Program-made: the position numbers and the translations under genes
Shown: piece after piece, positions 8,553 through 16,720 of the stretch
Position numbering within the stretch: position 1 is the first letter of the stretch
How the letters are laid out: each line of letters opens with the position of its first letter
Source: Pseudomonas knackmussii B13
GTDB lineage: Bacteria; Pseudomonadota; Gammaproteobacteria; Pseudomonadales; Pseudomonadaceae
Reading direction: 5' to 3'
Assembly: GCF_000689415.1 (NCBI RefSeq)
Contig: NZ_HG322950.1
Span: 1,991,501 to 2,055,500 of the forward strand
Length of the DNA: 64,000 nucleotides
The notes under the pieces: generated by a model
What the model was told of the DNA's origin: nothing
What the model saw: the letters and a program-made list of their open reading frames with translations, nothing else
Database searches by the model: none

Positions 8553-9095
8553 TTACTCGGCAGTTTTCTTCGCAAGGGGACAGCCGGGCTGGCCGGCGGC
8601 GTATTTCAGGCTGGGATCGACCAGCGCACCGAAGCGCTTGAGCGCGTCGGAGCCGATCAGCAGCGGGTATTGGAAGGCGCTGCGATCGGTCAAGTTCACT
8701 TCGATGGTGCGGCGCACCTTGCCCAGGCAGACCTCCAGTTCGATGACCGGGCGTGCGGTGTAGGCCTTGTCTTCGTCGGGGTCGAAATCGCCGTGGCGGC
8801 GCTTGATCTTGCTGATGCGTGCCAGCGGCCGTTCGATCGGCTCGCGGTCGGCGCTGTCGGTGGCCAGGTAGAAGCGCACCCAGGTTTCGCCATCGCGCTT
8901 GAAGCGCTTGATGTCGCGGGCGCTGAGCGATGCGGTCTTGGCGCCGGTGTCGAGCTTGGCGGCGAGCACTTCGTCGAGTTCGCCGATGTGCGCGTATTCG
9001 TTGAGGCCGTAGACGGTCTTACCCGCGGCCTGGGCGGTGACGCCGAGGGCGGGGAGCAGGAACAGCAGCAGAAGGGTGGTGAGTCTGAGTTGCAT
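8553..9095 (-). CDS. Retropepsin-like aspartic peptidase, annotated as ATP-dependent zinc protease
   Basis: 180 residues with a signal peptide (MQLRLTTLLLLFLLPALGVT, cleavage after AQA). The catalytic retropepsin motif is LDTGAKTASLSA, followed by IELEVCLGKVRRTIEVNLTD, and the flap-like segment FQYPLLIGSDALKRFGALVD. The family (RimK-associated, DUF785) is often called ATP-dependent zinc protease, but the D-T-G motif shows a single-lobe aspartyl peptidase that would dimerise. The signal peptide places it in the periplasm. It is the first gene of the three-gene operon with the 7TM protein and ATP-grasp ligase. Confidence 0.85.
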   Translation of the reverse strand: MQLRLTTLLLLFLLPALGVTAQAAGKTVYGLNEYAHIGELDEVLAAKLDTGAKTASLSARDIKRFKRDGETWVRFYLATDSADREPIERPLARISKIKRRHGDFDPDEDKAYTARPVIELEVCLGKVRRTIEVNLTDRSAFQYPLLIGSDALKRFGALVDPSLKYAAGQPGCPLAKKTAE

Positions 9096-9291
9096 AGGTT
9101 CTGTGCACTGGGAGACCGCGAGGCCTCTGGTACGGGAGCATCCGGCAAACGCCTGGCCCGCATGTGCGCGCTGATCGTTCGGCCGCGCCGGGAAGACGCC
9201 CAGTGGAGAGCGGGCGGCATTCTAGCATGGGGCGTTTCGGCCGCGACAACCGGGCGCTCCTGCCCTGGGATCAATGTGCGCCAGATAACGG

Positions 9292-9317
9292 AAAAGCCGG
9301 CGTTCGGCCGGCTTTTC
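9292..9317. terminator. Intrinsic terminator downstream of ppsR
   Basis: AAAAGCCGGC and GCCGGCTTTT flank a short loop and give a strong stem with A/T tails on both sides, so it can stop transcripts in either direction. It lies 25 bases beyond the ppsR stop codon on the minus strand. Confidence 0.8.
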
Positions 9318-9342
9318 GCGCTGTTTCGCTGCAGTCGAGCGG

Positions 9343-10161
9343 CTATTTTAGACGGCGCTCGACACCCTTCTCGACGAGAATCTTGGCCGAAATCTCTTCC
9401 ACCGAAAAATGCGTGGAGTTGATGTAGGCGATGTTCTCGCGGCGGAACAGGTTCTCCACCTCGCGCACCTCGAACTCGCACTGGGCGAAGCTTGCGTAGC
9501 GGCTGTTGGGCTTGCGCTCGTGGCGAATGGCGGTCAGCCGGTCGGGGTCGATGGTCAGGCCGAACAGCTTGTGCTTGAAGGGCTTGAGCGCATTGGGCAG
9601 CTGCAGGCGCTCCATGTCTTCTTCGGTGAGCGGGTAGTTGGCGGCGCGGATGCCGTACTGCATGGCCATGTACAGGCAAGTCGGGGTCTTGCCGCAGCGC
9701 GACACGCCGACCAGGATCAGGTCGGCCTTGTCGTAGTAGTGGGTGCGCGCGCCGTCGTCGTTGTCCAGCGCGAAGTTCACGGCCTCGATGCGCTCCATGT
9801 AGTTGGTGTGCTGGCCGATGCTGTGCGACTTTCCGACGGAGTACGAGGAGTCCGCGGATAATTCCTGTTCCAATGGGGACAAAAAGGTCGAGAAGATGTC
9901 GATCATGAAGCCATTGGACTGCGCCAGGATGGCGCGGATCTCGCGGTTCACGATGGTGTCGAAGATGATCGGGCGGGCCCCGTCCGCCTCGGCAGCAGCG
10001 TTGATTTGCTGTACCATGACGCGCGCTTTTTCTTCAGAGTCGATGTAGGGTCGCGTCAGTTTGAGGAAGTTGATGTTCTCGAACTGCGCAAGGAGACTTT
10101 GGCCGAGGGTTTCGGCAGTGATGCCGGTTCCGTCGGAAATGAAGAACGCCGTACGTTTCAT
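9343..10161 (-). CDS. ppsR: Phosphoenolpyruvate synthase regulatory protein (bifunctional kinase/pyrophosphorylase)
   Basis: 272 residues, the usual DUF299 length. The start MKRTAFFISDGTGITAETLG is diagnostic, and the P-loop-like GVSRCGKTPTCLYMA carries the nucleotide-binding site. In the family this protein phosphorylates a Thr of PEP synthase using ADP and reverses it by phosphorolysis, so it switches gluconeogenic flux. It is divergent from ppsA, 165 bases away, the conserved arrangement in Pseudomonas. The frame runs far upstream antisense to ppsA, but the ATG at 10161 is the only start giving family length. Confidence 0.95.
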   Translation of the reverse strand: MKRTAFFISDGTGITAETLGQSLLAQFENINFLKLTRPYIDSEEKARVMVQQINAAAEADGARPIIFDTIVNREIRAILAQSNGFMIDIFSTFLSPLEQELSADSSYSVGKSHSIGQHTNYMERIEAVNFALDNDDGARTHYYDKADLILVGVSRCGKTPTCLYMAMQYGIRAANYPLTEEDMERLQLPNALKPFKHKLFGLTIDPDRLTAIRHERKPNSRYASFAQCEFEVREVENLFRRENIAYINSTHFSVEEISAKILVEKGVERRLK

Positions 10162-10174
10162 TGCGCTAGTGGCC

Positions 10175-10203
10175 TTAAGGTAGGAAGGAATCCTAGGTAT
10201 GAT
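10175..10203 (+). promoter_or_regulatory. Candidate sigma-70 promoter for ppsA
   Basis: TTAAGG (10175-10180) and TATGAT (10198-10203) are spaced by 17 bases in the ppsR-ppsA divergent region, about 120 bases before the ppsA start. The -10 is good and the -35 is weak. No experimental support; other promoters in the same gap are possible. Confidence 0.4.
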
Positions 10204-10326
10204 AGGCCGCGCTTTTGCAGGGCCTTTTGCCGGGGGATTGTTACCCATTTTTCCGGCCCAGGCCAGGACGCGGCGGAGCCGCGACGGCCGTTTTGAGCTT
10301 TTCCAACATTCAGTGGAGAGATCACC

Positions 10327-12696
10327 TTGGTAGAGTACGTAGTTTCCCTCGATAAGCTCGGCGTCCACGATGTCGAACATGTGGGGGGCAAGAACGCATC
10401 CCTGGGCGAAATGATCAGCAACCTCGCCGGTGCTGGGGTTTCCGTTCCCGGTGGCTTCGCCACCACTGCTCAGGCCTACCGTGACTTCCTCGAGCAGAGC
10501 GGCCTGAACGATCGCATCCATGCCGCCCTGGACGCGCTCGACGTCGACGACGTCAACGCTCTGGCCAAAACCGGCGCACAGATTCGCCAGTGGGTGATGG
10601 ACGCCGAATTCCCCGCCCAGCTCGACGCCGAGATCCGCAAGGCCTTCGCCGAGATGGCCGGCAACAACGCCAACATGGCCGTTGCCGTGCGCTCTTCCGC
10701 CACCGCCGAAGACCTGCCGGACGCCTCTTTCGCCGGCCAGCAGGAAACCTTCCTGAACATCCGTGGCGTGGACAACGTGATCCGCGCCACCAAGGAAGTC
10801 TTCGCCTCCCTGTTCAACGACCGCGCCATCGCCTACCGCGTGCACCAGGGCTTCGACCACAAACTGGTCGCCCTGTCCGCTGGCGTGCAGCGCATGGTCC
10901 GCTCCGAAACCGGTACCGCCGGCGTGATGTTCACCCTGGACACCGAGTCCGGCTTCCGTGACGTGGTCTTCATCACCGGCGCCTACGGCCTCGGCGAAAC
11001 CGTCGTGCAGGGCGCTGTGAACCCTGACGAGTTCTACGTCCACAAGCCGACCCTGGAAGCCGGCCGCCCGGCGATCCTGCGCCGCAACCTGGGCAGCAAG
11101 GCGATCAAGATGGTCTACGGCGACGAAGCCAAGGCCGGCAAATCGGTCAAGGTCGTCGATGTGGACAAGGCCGACCGCGCGCGCTTCGCCCTGACCGATG
11201 CCGAGGTGACCGAGCTGGCCAAGCAGGCGTTGATCATCGAGAAGCACTACCAGCGCCCGATGGACATCGAGTGGGCCAAAGACGGCGACGACGGCAAGCT
11301 GTACATCGTCCAGGCTCGTCCGGAAACCGTTAAGAGCCGTTCCAGTGCCAACGTCATGGAACGCTACCTGCTCAAGGAGAAGGGCAAGGTCCTGGTTGAA
11401 GGTCGCGCCATCGGCCAGCGCATCGGCGCCGGCCCGGTCAAGGTGATCCACGACGTATCCGAGATGGACAAGGTCCAGCCGGGCGACGTGCTGGTCTCCG
11501 ACATGACCGACCCGGATTGGGAGCCCGTGATGAAGCGCGCCAGCGCCATCGTCACCAACCGTGGCGGCCGTACCTGCCACGCCGCGATCATCGCCCGTGA
11601 GCTGGGTATCCCGGCTGTCGTAGGTTGTGGCAACGCCACTGCGGTCCTGAAAGACGGCCAGCGCGTGACCGTTTCCTGCGCCGAAGGCGATACCGGCCTG
11701 ATCTACGAAGGCGAGCTGGGTTTCGACGTGCGCCAGAACTCGGTCGACGCCATGCCCGAACTGCCGTTCAAGATCATGATGAACGTCGGCAACCCGGACC
11801 GCGCCTTCGACTTCGCCCAACTGCCCAACGAGGGCGTGGGCCTGGCCCGTCTGGAATTCATCATCAACCGCATGATCGGCGTGCACCCCAAGGCGCTGCT
11901 GAACTTCTCCAGCCTGCCGGCCGACATCAAGGACAGCGTCGAGAAGCGCATCGCCGGTTACGACGATCCGGTCGGCTTCTACGTCGAGAAGCTGGTCGAA
12001 GGCATCAGTACCCTGGCGGCGGCCTTCTGGCCGAAGAAAGTCATCGTGCGCCTGTCGGACTTCAAGTCCAACGAATACGCCAACCTGATCGGCGGCAAGC
12101 TCTACGAGCCGGAAGAAGAGAACCCGATGCTCGGCTTCCGTGGCGCCTCGCGCTACATCAGCGAGTCGTTCCGCGACTGCTTCGAGCTCGAATGCCGCGC
12201 GATGAAGAAGGTCCGCAACGAAATGGGCCTGACCAACGTCGAGATCATGGTGCCCTTCGTGCGTACCCTCGGCGAGGCCTCGCAAGTGGTGGAGCTGTTG
12301 GCCACCAACGGCCTCAAGCGTGGCGAGAACGGCCTGCGCGTCATCATGATGTGCGAACTGCCGTCCAACGCCCTGCTGGCTGACGAGTTCCTCGAGTACT
12401 TCGACGGCTTCTCCATCGGCTCCAACGACCTGACCCAGCTGACCCTGGGCCTGGACCGCGACTCCGGCATCGTTGCGCACCTGTTCGACGAGCGTAATCC
12501 GGCGGTGAAGAAGCTCCTGGCCAACGCCATCCAGGCGTGCAACAAGGCCGGCAAGTACATCGGCATCTGCGGTCAGGGGCCTTCGGACCATCCGGACCTG
12601 GCCAAGTGGCTGATGGAGCAGGGCATCGAAAGCGTTTCGCTGAACCCCGACTCGGTGCTCGATACCTGGTTCTTCCTGGCCGAAGGCCAAGCCTGA
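10327..12696 (+). CDS. ppsA: Phosphoenolpyruvate synthase (pyruvate, water dikinase)
   Basis: 789 residues, full length. It converts pyruvate, ATP and water to PEP, AMP and phosphate in gluconeogenesis. The N-terminal ATP-binding domain (GGKNASLGEM; AVRSSATAEDLPDASFAGQQ) is followed by the phosphohistidine swivel motif GGRTCHAAIIARELGIPAVV, with the catalytic His near residue 420, and then the PEP/pyruvate barrel (IGSNDLTQLTLGLDRDS; ICGQGPSDHPDL, active-site Cys). The start is TTG at 10327, seven bases after GGAGAG, followed by VEYVVSLDKL, which matches the family N-terminus. Regulated by the divergent PpsR. Confidence 0.97.
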   Translation: MVEYVVSLDKLGVHDVEHVGGKNASLGEMISNLAGAGVSVPGGFATTAQAYRDFLEQSGLNDRIHAALDALDVDDVNALAKTGAQIRQWVMDAEFPAQLDAEIRKAFAEMAGNNANMAVAVRSSATAEDLPDASFAGQQETFLNIRGVDNVIRATKEVFASLFNDRAIAYRVHQGFDHKLVALSAGVQRMVRSETGTAGVMFTLDTESGFRDVVFITGAYGLGETVVQGAVNPDEFYVHKPTLEAGRPAILRRNLGSKAIKMVYGDEAKAGKSVKVVDVDKADRARFALTDAEVTELAKQALIIEKHYQRPMDIEWAKDGDDGKLYIVQARPETVKSRSSANVMERYLLKEKGKVLVEGRAIGQRIGAGPVKVIHDVSEMDKVQPGDVLVSDMTDPDWEPVMKRASAIVTNRGGRTCHAAIIARELGIPAVVGCGNATAVLKDGQRVTVSCAEGDTGLIYEGELGFDVRQNSVDAMPELPFKIMMNVGNPDRAFDFAQLPNEGVGLARLEFIINRMIGVHPKALLNFSSLPADIKDSVEKRIAGYDDPVGFYVEKLVEGISTLAAAFWPKKVIVRLSDFKSNEYANLIGGKLYEPEEENPMLGFRGASRYISESFRDCFELECRAMKKVRNEMGLTNVEIMVPFVRTLGEASQVVELLATNGLKRGENGLRVIMMCELPSNALLADEFLEYFDGFSIGSNDLTQLTLGLDRDSGIVAHLFDERNPAVKKLLANAIQACNKAGKYIGICGQGPSDHPDLAKWLMEQGIESVSLNPDSVLDTWFFLAEGQA

Positions 12697-12724
12697 CGTC
12701 GCGTTAAACCGTCCAAGAGGGTGG

Positions 12725-12746
12725 CCCCCCCCCCCCCCCCTTTTTT
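12725..12746. repeat. Homopolymer C16-T6 tract upstream of the hydrolase gene
   Basis: Sixteen C (12725-12740) are followed directly by six T (12741-12746), starting 28 bases after the ppsA stop and ending 18 bases before the likely hydrolase ATG. GAGGG just before it could pair with part of the C-run and, with the T6, give a crude terminator. Such runs are prone to slippage and to sequencing error. Confidence 0.9.
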
Positions 12747-12764
12747 GTGCCAGTCATTTCCATC

Positions 12765-13742
12765 ATGCAAAGCAGCAGCGAACTCTTTCCCGTCGCGCTC
12801 GTCAGCGCCGAAATCCGCGGAGACCTCGTCGAGGATATCTACCGCCTCAAGCCCAACAACAGCCCGGACGCCAGCGTCGAGCTGGCCCTGACCCGCCTCG
12901 GCCTGATCGGGCAGGAAGCGCGCGGCGTCCCGGTCATCCTGCTGCACGGCAGTTTCTCCAACCGGCGCTTCTGGTACTCGCCCAAGGGCATCGGCCTCGG
13001 GCCGTACCTGGCGCGCGCCGGTTTCGACGTGTGGATCGCCGAGATGCGCGGCCACGGGCTGTCGCCGCGCAACCAGGACTACTCGCGCAATCGCGTGGCC
13101 GACTACGCACGCTACGACTTGCCAGCCATTGGCCGCTTCGTCGCCGAGCAGGCGGGGCAGCGTCCTCACTGGATCGGGCATTCCCTCGGTGGCATCACTC
13201 TGGCTGCGGCCTGTGGCGGTGGCTACCTGGGCGAGGACGAGGCGGCCAGCGTTGCCTTGTTCGGCAGCCAGGTGAGTCGTGACTACTGGCCACTGAAGTT
13301 GCCGCCAGTGGCCTGGAGCGGGCGCTTCCTGCTCAAGCGCATGGGTGTGATCTCGGGCTCGCGCCTGCGCCGCGGGCCGGAAGACGAGCCCATCGGCCTG
13401 GCCCTCGAAGCCCTGCGCTGGCACGGCCTGTTCGGTCGCTTTGGCGAACGCGACAACGATTGGTGGGCCGGGCTTTCCGAGGTGCAGGTGCCGGTGCTGG
13501 CGGTAAGCGCCGAAGGTGATCACCAGGACCCGCCGTGGCTCTGCCGCAAGCTGTTCGATCAGTTCGGTTCCGAAGTCCGCGAGTACCTCTGCCTGGAGCG
13601 CAAGCAAGGCTTCTCGGAAAACTTCGGCCACGTCGAAATGCTGGTCAGCAAGGGGGCGCAACGCGAGGTCTGGCCACTGGTGCTCCATTGGCTCGAACAC
13701 CAGGCGCTACCGAAGTCCGACGCTGCCGCCGTGCCGGTGTAG
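12765..13742 (+). CDS. Alpha/beta-hydrolase (EstX-type)
   Basis: 325 residues from ATG 12765; a GTG at 12747 would add six residues, and neither start has a strong ribosome site. The fold is clear: LLHGSFSNRRFW oxyanion region (~60), nucleophile elbow HWIGHSLGGITL with Ser140, an acid in VSAEGDHQDPP (~250) and the late His in ENFGHVEMLV (~290). No signal peptide, so cytoplasmic. Lipase or esterase activity on small acyl esters is expected, but the substrate is unknown. It sits between ppsA and rraA, as in P. aeruginosa. The homopolymer tract just upstream could alter its expression. Confidence 0.85.
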   Translation: MQSSSELFPVALVSAEIRGDLVEDIYRLKPNNSPDASVELALTRLGLIGQEARGVPVILLHGSFSNRRFWYSPKGIGLGPYLARAGFDVWIAEMRGHGLSPRNQDYSRNRVADYARYDLPAIGRFVAEQAGQRPHWIGHSLGGITLAAACGGGYLGEDEAASVALFGSQVSRDYWPLKLPPVAWSGRFLLKRMGVISGSRLRRGPEDEPIGLALEALRWHGLFGRFGERDNDWWAGLSEVQVPVLAVSAEGDHQDPPWLCRKLFDQFGSEVREYLCLERKQGFSENFGHVEMLVSKGAQREVWPLVLHWLEHQALPKSDAAAVPV

Positions 13743-13919
13743 AGCCTTCGCAAAGCCGCAATCCAGGGCCCTAGGGCGTAGGCGGATGACGCGGCAGTCG
13801 CTAGACTCTGACGCCGGAGCGAACTTCAGTCATTCCGGGTGCCCGGCGCCTGGAATGCGTTCGCCGATTCGGCTGGCGATGTCGCCGCGCATTCCGCTCA
13901 TTCTCCAAGGAGTCTCTCC

Positions 13920-14408
13920 ATGCATTACGTCACCCCTGATCTGTGCGACGCCTACCCGGAACTGGTGCAGGTCGTAGAGCCGATGTTCAGCAACTTCGGC
14001 GGTCGCGACTCCTTCGGTGGCGAGATCGTCACCATCAAGTGCTTCGAGGACAACTCGCTGGTCAAGGAGCAGGTCGAGAAGGAGGGCAAGGGCAAGGTGC
14101 TGGTGGTCGATGGCGGCGGGTCCCTGCGTCGTGCGCTGCTTGGCGACATGCTTGCGGAGAAGGCGGCGAAAAACGGCTGGGAAGGCATCGTGGTCTACGG
14201 CTGCATCCGTGACGTCGATGTGATCGCGCAGACCGACCTGGGCGTACAGGCCCTGGCCAGCCACCCGATGAAGACCGACAAGCGCGGCATCGGCGACCTC
14301 AACGTGGCCGTGACTTTCGGCGGCATCACTTTCCGCCCGGGCGAGTTCGTCTATGCCGACAACAACGGCATCATCGTTTCCCCGCAAGCGCTGAAAATGC
14401 CCGAGTAA
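13920..14408 (+). CDS. rraA: Ribonuclease E activity regulator RraA
   Basis: 162 residues, typical RraA length, starting at ATG 13920 after AAGGAG. Diagnostic segments are FGGRDSFGGEIVTIKCFEDN, VLVVDGGGSLRRALLGDM and GWEGIVVYGCIRDVD. RraA forms a ring trimer that binds RNase E and lowers its activity. Some homologues act as 4-hydroxy-4-methyl-2-oxoglutarate/oxaloacetate aldolases through the G-x20-R-D motif, which is present here (GDM...CIRDVD), so both annotations are possible. It stands alone between the hydrolase and cmaX. Confidence 0.9.
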   Translation: MHYVTPDLCDAYPELVQVVEPMFSNFGGRDSFGGEIVTIKCFEDNSLVKEQVEKEGKGKVLVVDGGGSLRRALLGDMLAEKAAKNGWEGIVVYGCIRDVDVIAQTDLGVQALASHPMKTDKRGIGDLNVAVTFGGITFRPGEFVYADNNGIIVSPQALKMPE

Positions 14409-14516
14409 GGTGAACCCCGGGCCGGTCCTCCGGTCCAACCGGGTCCCTGGGGATGCCCCTGCAGTGTCGGGCGCGCGCGTTGGCGCCGTCCGACGCCGGA
14501 GTACTTGGAAGCCTGC

Positions 14517-15515
14517 ATGCAGTCATACGAAAGCGGTACCGAACGCGGCTTGATCTACGGCTTCGTCCTGGACGGGCGTGGGAGTGGCCGGCAGATCACT
14601 CGAAGCGAACTGCCGCTGCTGGATCTCAAGCCCGAGGAAAGCCTCTGGCTGCATTGGGATCGCGGTGTGCCGGAGGCGCAATCCTGGCTACGCGAGACCA
14701 GCGGGCTCAATGAGTTCACCTGTGATCTGCTTCTGGAAGAGGCGACTCGGCCGCGCCTGGTCGATCTCGGCGCCGAGCGCATGCTGGTGTTCCTGCGCGG
14801 GGTCAATCTGAACCCCGGGGCGATGCCCGAAGACATGGTATCGCTACGGGTGTTCGCCGAAGCCGGGCGAGTGATCTCGATGCGCCTGCGGCCTCTTAAG
14901 GCGGTTGCTGACCTGCGCGAGGACCTGGCTGCCGGCAAGGGGCCGAAGAATGCGTCCGAAGTGGTGTTGTACCTGGCGCATTACCTCACCGATCGTGTCG
15001 ACACCCTGATCGGCAATCTGGCCGACCAGCTCGACGACATGGAAGAGGCGATCGAGGAGGACGAGACCAATATCCCCGACCAGGCTGTGCTGCGTACCCT
15101 GCGTCGCCGCTCCGCCGGATTGCGCCGTTACCTGGCGCCACAGAGTGACATCTATTCGCAACTGACCCGAACCAAGCTGTCCTGGACGGTGCCGGACGAT
15201 GTCGACTACTGGAACGAGCTGTACAACCGCCTTACCCGAAACATCGAGGAACTGGAGCTGGTGCGCGAGCGCATCTCGCTGATCCAGGAGGCCGAGCACC
15301 GGCGCATCACCGAGAGAATGAACAAGACCATGTACATTCTTGGTATCATCACCGGCTTTTTCCTGCCCATGAGCTTCGTGACCGGACTCCTGGGCGTCAA
15401 CGTGGGTGGTATCCCGGGCGCCAGCGCTCCCTACGGCTTTGCCGTGGCCTGCGTGGCCATCGTGCTGATCGCCGGGTTCCAATGGTGGGTCTTCCGCCGC
15501 CTGCGCTGGCTCTGA
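14517..15515 (+). CDS. cmaX: CorA/ZntB-type divalent metal transporter (CmaX)
   Basis: 332 residues. A long cytoplasmic N-terminal domain and coiled-coil stalk (TDRVDTLIGNLADQLDDMEE, RERISLIQEAEHRRITERMN) precede two C-terminal membrane helices (MYILGIITGFFLPMSFVTGL and a helix ending near the Trp-rich C-terminus). The pore motif is GVN (GLLGVNVGG) rather than the GMN of Mg2+ CorA, closer to ZntB proteins, so the ion is uncertain. The ATG at 14517 has GGAAG five bases upstream; a TTG at 14505 is an alternative. First gene of the cmaX-crfX-cmpX cluster before sigX. Confidence 0.88.
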   Translation: MQSYESGTERGLIYGFVLDGRGSGRQITRSELPLLDLKPEESLWLHWDRGVPEAQSWLRETSGLNEFTCDLLLEEATRPRLVDLGAERMLVFLRGVNLNPGAMPEDMVSLRVFAEAGRVISMRLRPLKAVADLREDLAAGKGPKNASEVVLYLAHYLTDRVDTLIGNLADQLDDMEEAIEEDETNIPDQAVLRTLRRRSAGLRRYLAPQSDIYSQLTRTKLSWTVPDDVDYWNELYNRLTRNIEELELVRERISLIQEAEHRRITERMNKTMYILGIITGFFLPMSFVTGLLGVNVGGIPGASAPYGFAVACVAIVLIAGFQWWVFRRLRWL

Positions 15516-15570
15516 TGTGACTTGTGGTGGTGTGGCTGCGTCAAGGCACCACACAGAGGCGAGGTGTGCC

Positions 15571-15819
15571 ATGCACGACCCATTCGAGGAATCCCTGCGC
15601 GACCTGCTGCGCATGCCGGCGGAACAGCCGGACGACGATCTGCGCCTGGGTCGCGTGCTGAAGACTGCCAACCGCCAGGTGGGCGCCGGCGACCTGTTCA
15701 GCCTCATGGGCCACTGGTTGCAGGCCCTGAGCATCGGCGTCAGCCGTGGCGCCGCACACGTCGCACCGGTTTCCCGCCGTCCCCGTCATTCCGCTCCTTC
15801 TGCTGACAAGGCTGATTGA
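15571..15819 (+). CDS. crfX: Small conserved protein CrfX
   Basis: 82 residues, starting at ATG 15571 (MHDPFEESLRDLLRMPAEQP). No membrane helix or known domain; the first two thirds are acidic and helical and the last ~25 are basic and low-complexity (SRRPRHSAPSADKAD). The same small gene lies between cmaX and cmpX in pseudomonads. It ends two bases before the cmpX ATG, so the two are translationally coupled. Its function is not known; a link to cell-envelope stress is inferred from its neighbours. Confidence 0.8.
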   Translation: MHDPFEESLRDLLRMPAEQPDDDLRLGRVLKTANRQVGAGDLFSLMGHWLQALSIGVSRGAAHVAPVSRRPRHSAPSADKAD

Positions 15820-15821
15820 AG

Positions 15822-16646
15822 ATGCAATTCGATATCTGGACGCAAAGCCTGCTGACGGCCATGAACACCCTCTGGGGCAAGCTTGCTGGGTTCATTCCGA
15901 ACCTGCTCGGCGCCCTGGTCGTGGTGCTGCTTGGCTTCATCGTCGCCAAGCTGCTGGACGCGCTGCTGTCCAAACTGCTGGCCAAGCTCGGCCTGGATCG
16001 CCTCATGGCCGGCACCGGCCTGACCAAGCTGCTGTCGCGCGCCGGCGTCCAGGTGCCGGTCTCGACCCTGGTGGGCAAGATCGTCTACTGGTTCGTGCTG
16101 CTGGTGTTCCTGGTTTCCGCTGCCGAATCCCTGGGCCTGCAGCGGGTCTCGGCGACCCTCGACATGCTCGCGCTGTACCTGCCGAAAGTGTTCGGCGCGG
16201 CTCTGGTACTGATCGTCGGCGTGCTCCTGGCGCAACTGGTGAATGGCCTGGTGCGCGGCGCCGCCGATGGCGTCGGTCTGGAGTACTCCAACGGCCTGGG
16301 TCGTCTGGCCCAGTGGCTGGTCATCATCATCAGCATCTCGGTGGCCATCGGCCAGCTCGAGGTGAAGACCGATCTGCTCAACTACATCATCGCCATCGTG
16401 CTGATCACCGTCGGCCTGGCCGCCGCGCTGGCGCTGGGTCTCGGTAGCCGGGACATCGCCGGGCAGATCATCGCCGGCATCTACGTACGTGAGCTGTATC
16501 AGGTCGGACAGCAGGTGAAAGTCGAGGATGTCGAAGGCATCATCGAAGAAATCGGGACCATCAAGACTATTCTGATGACCGAGGAGGGCGAACTGGTGTC
16601 CATTGCCAACCGCGTGCTCCTCGATAGTCGCGTGACCAGTCGCTGA
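15822..16646 (+). CDS. cmpX: Membrane protein CmpX, mechanosensitive-channel-like
   Basis: 274 residues. Five hydrophobic helices are visible (LLGALVVVLLGFIVAKLL, VYWFVLLVFLVSAAESL, FGAALVLIVGVLLAQLV, LAQWLVIIISISVAIG, IIAIVLITVGLAAALALG), then a soluble C-terminal domain from ~205 (AGIYVRELYQVGQQVKVEDV) that resembles the beta domain of MscS. No signal peptide. In pseudomonads cmpX is known to influence sigX activity and envelope stress responses. It sits 74 bases before sigX. Confidence 0.88.
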   Translation: MQFDIWTQSLLTAMNTLWGKLAGFIPNLLGALVVVLLGFIVAKLLDALLSKLLAKLGLDRLMAGTGLTKLLSRAGVQVPVSTLVGKIVYWFVLLVFLVSAAESLGLQRVSATLDMLALYLPKVFGAALVLIVGVLLAQLVNGLVRGAADGVGLEYSNGLGRLAQWLVIIISISVAIGQLEVKTDLLNYIIAIVLITVGLAAALALGLGSRDIAGQIIAGIYVRELYQVGQQVKVEDVEGIIEEIGTIKTILMTEEGELVSIANRVLLDSRVTSR

Positions 16647-16720
16647 ACTGACCCTGATCCGCGCCGACGCCGCTTCCGCGAAGCCGCGTCGGCTACCGAC
16701 TTGACCTGGCCCGATCCGAC

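Noticed and set aside
9343..12690. 1115-codon minus-strand open frame covering ppsR and the ppsA antisense strand
   Set aside because: Only the ppsR part has protein features; the rest is antisense to ppsA. The ATG at 10161 gives the correct PpsR length.
12717..12746. GAGGG plus C16-T6 as a normal ppsA terminator
   Set aside because: Only a short, imperfect stem can form and the C-run is far longer than needed. It may have some terminator activity, but that does not explain the tract.
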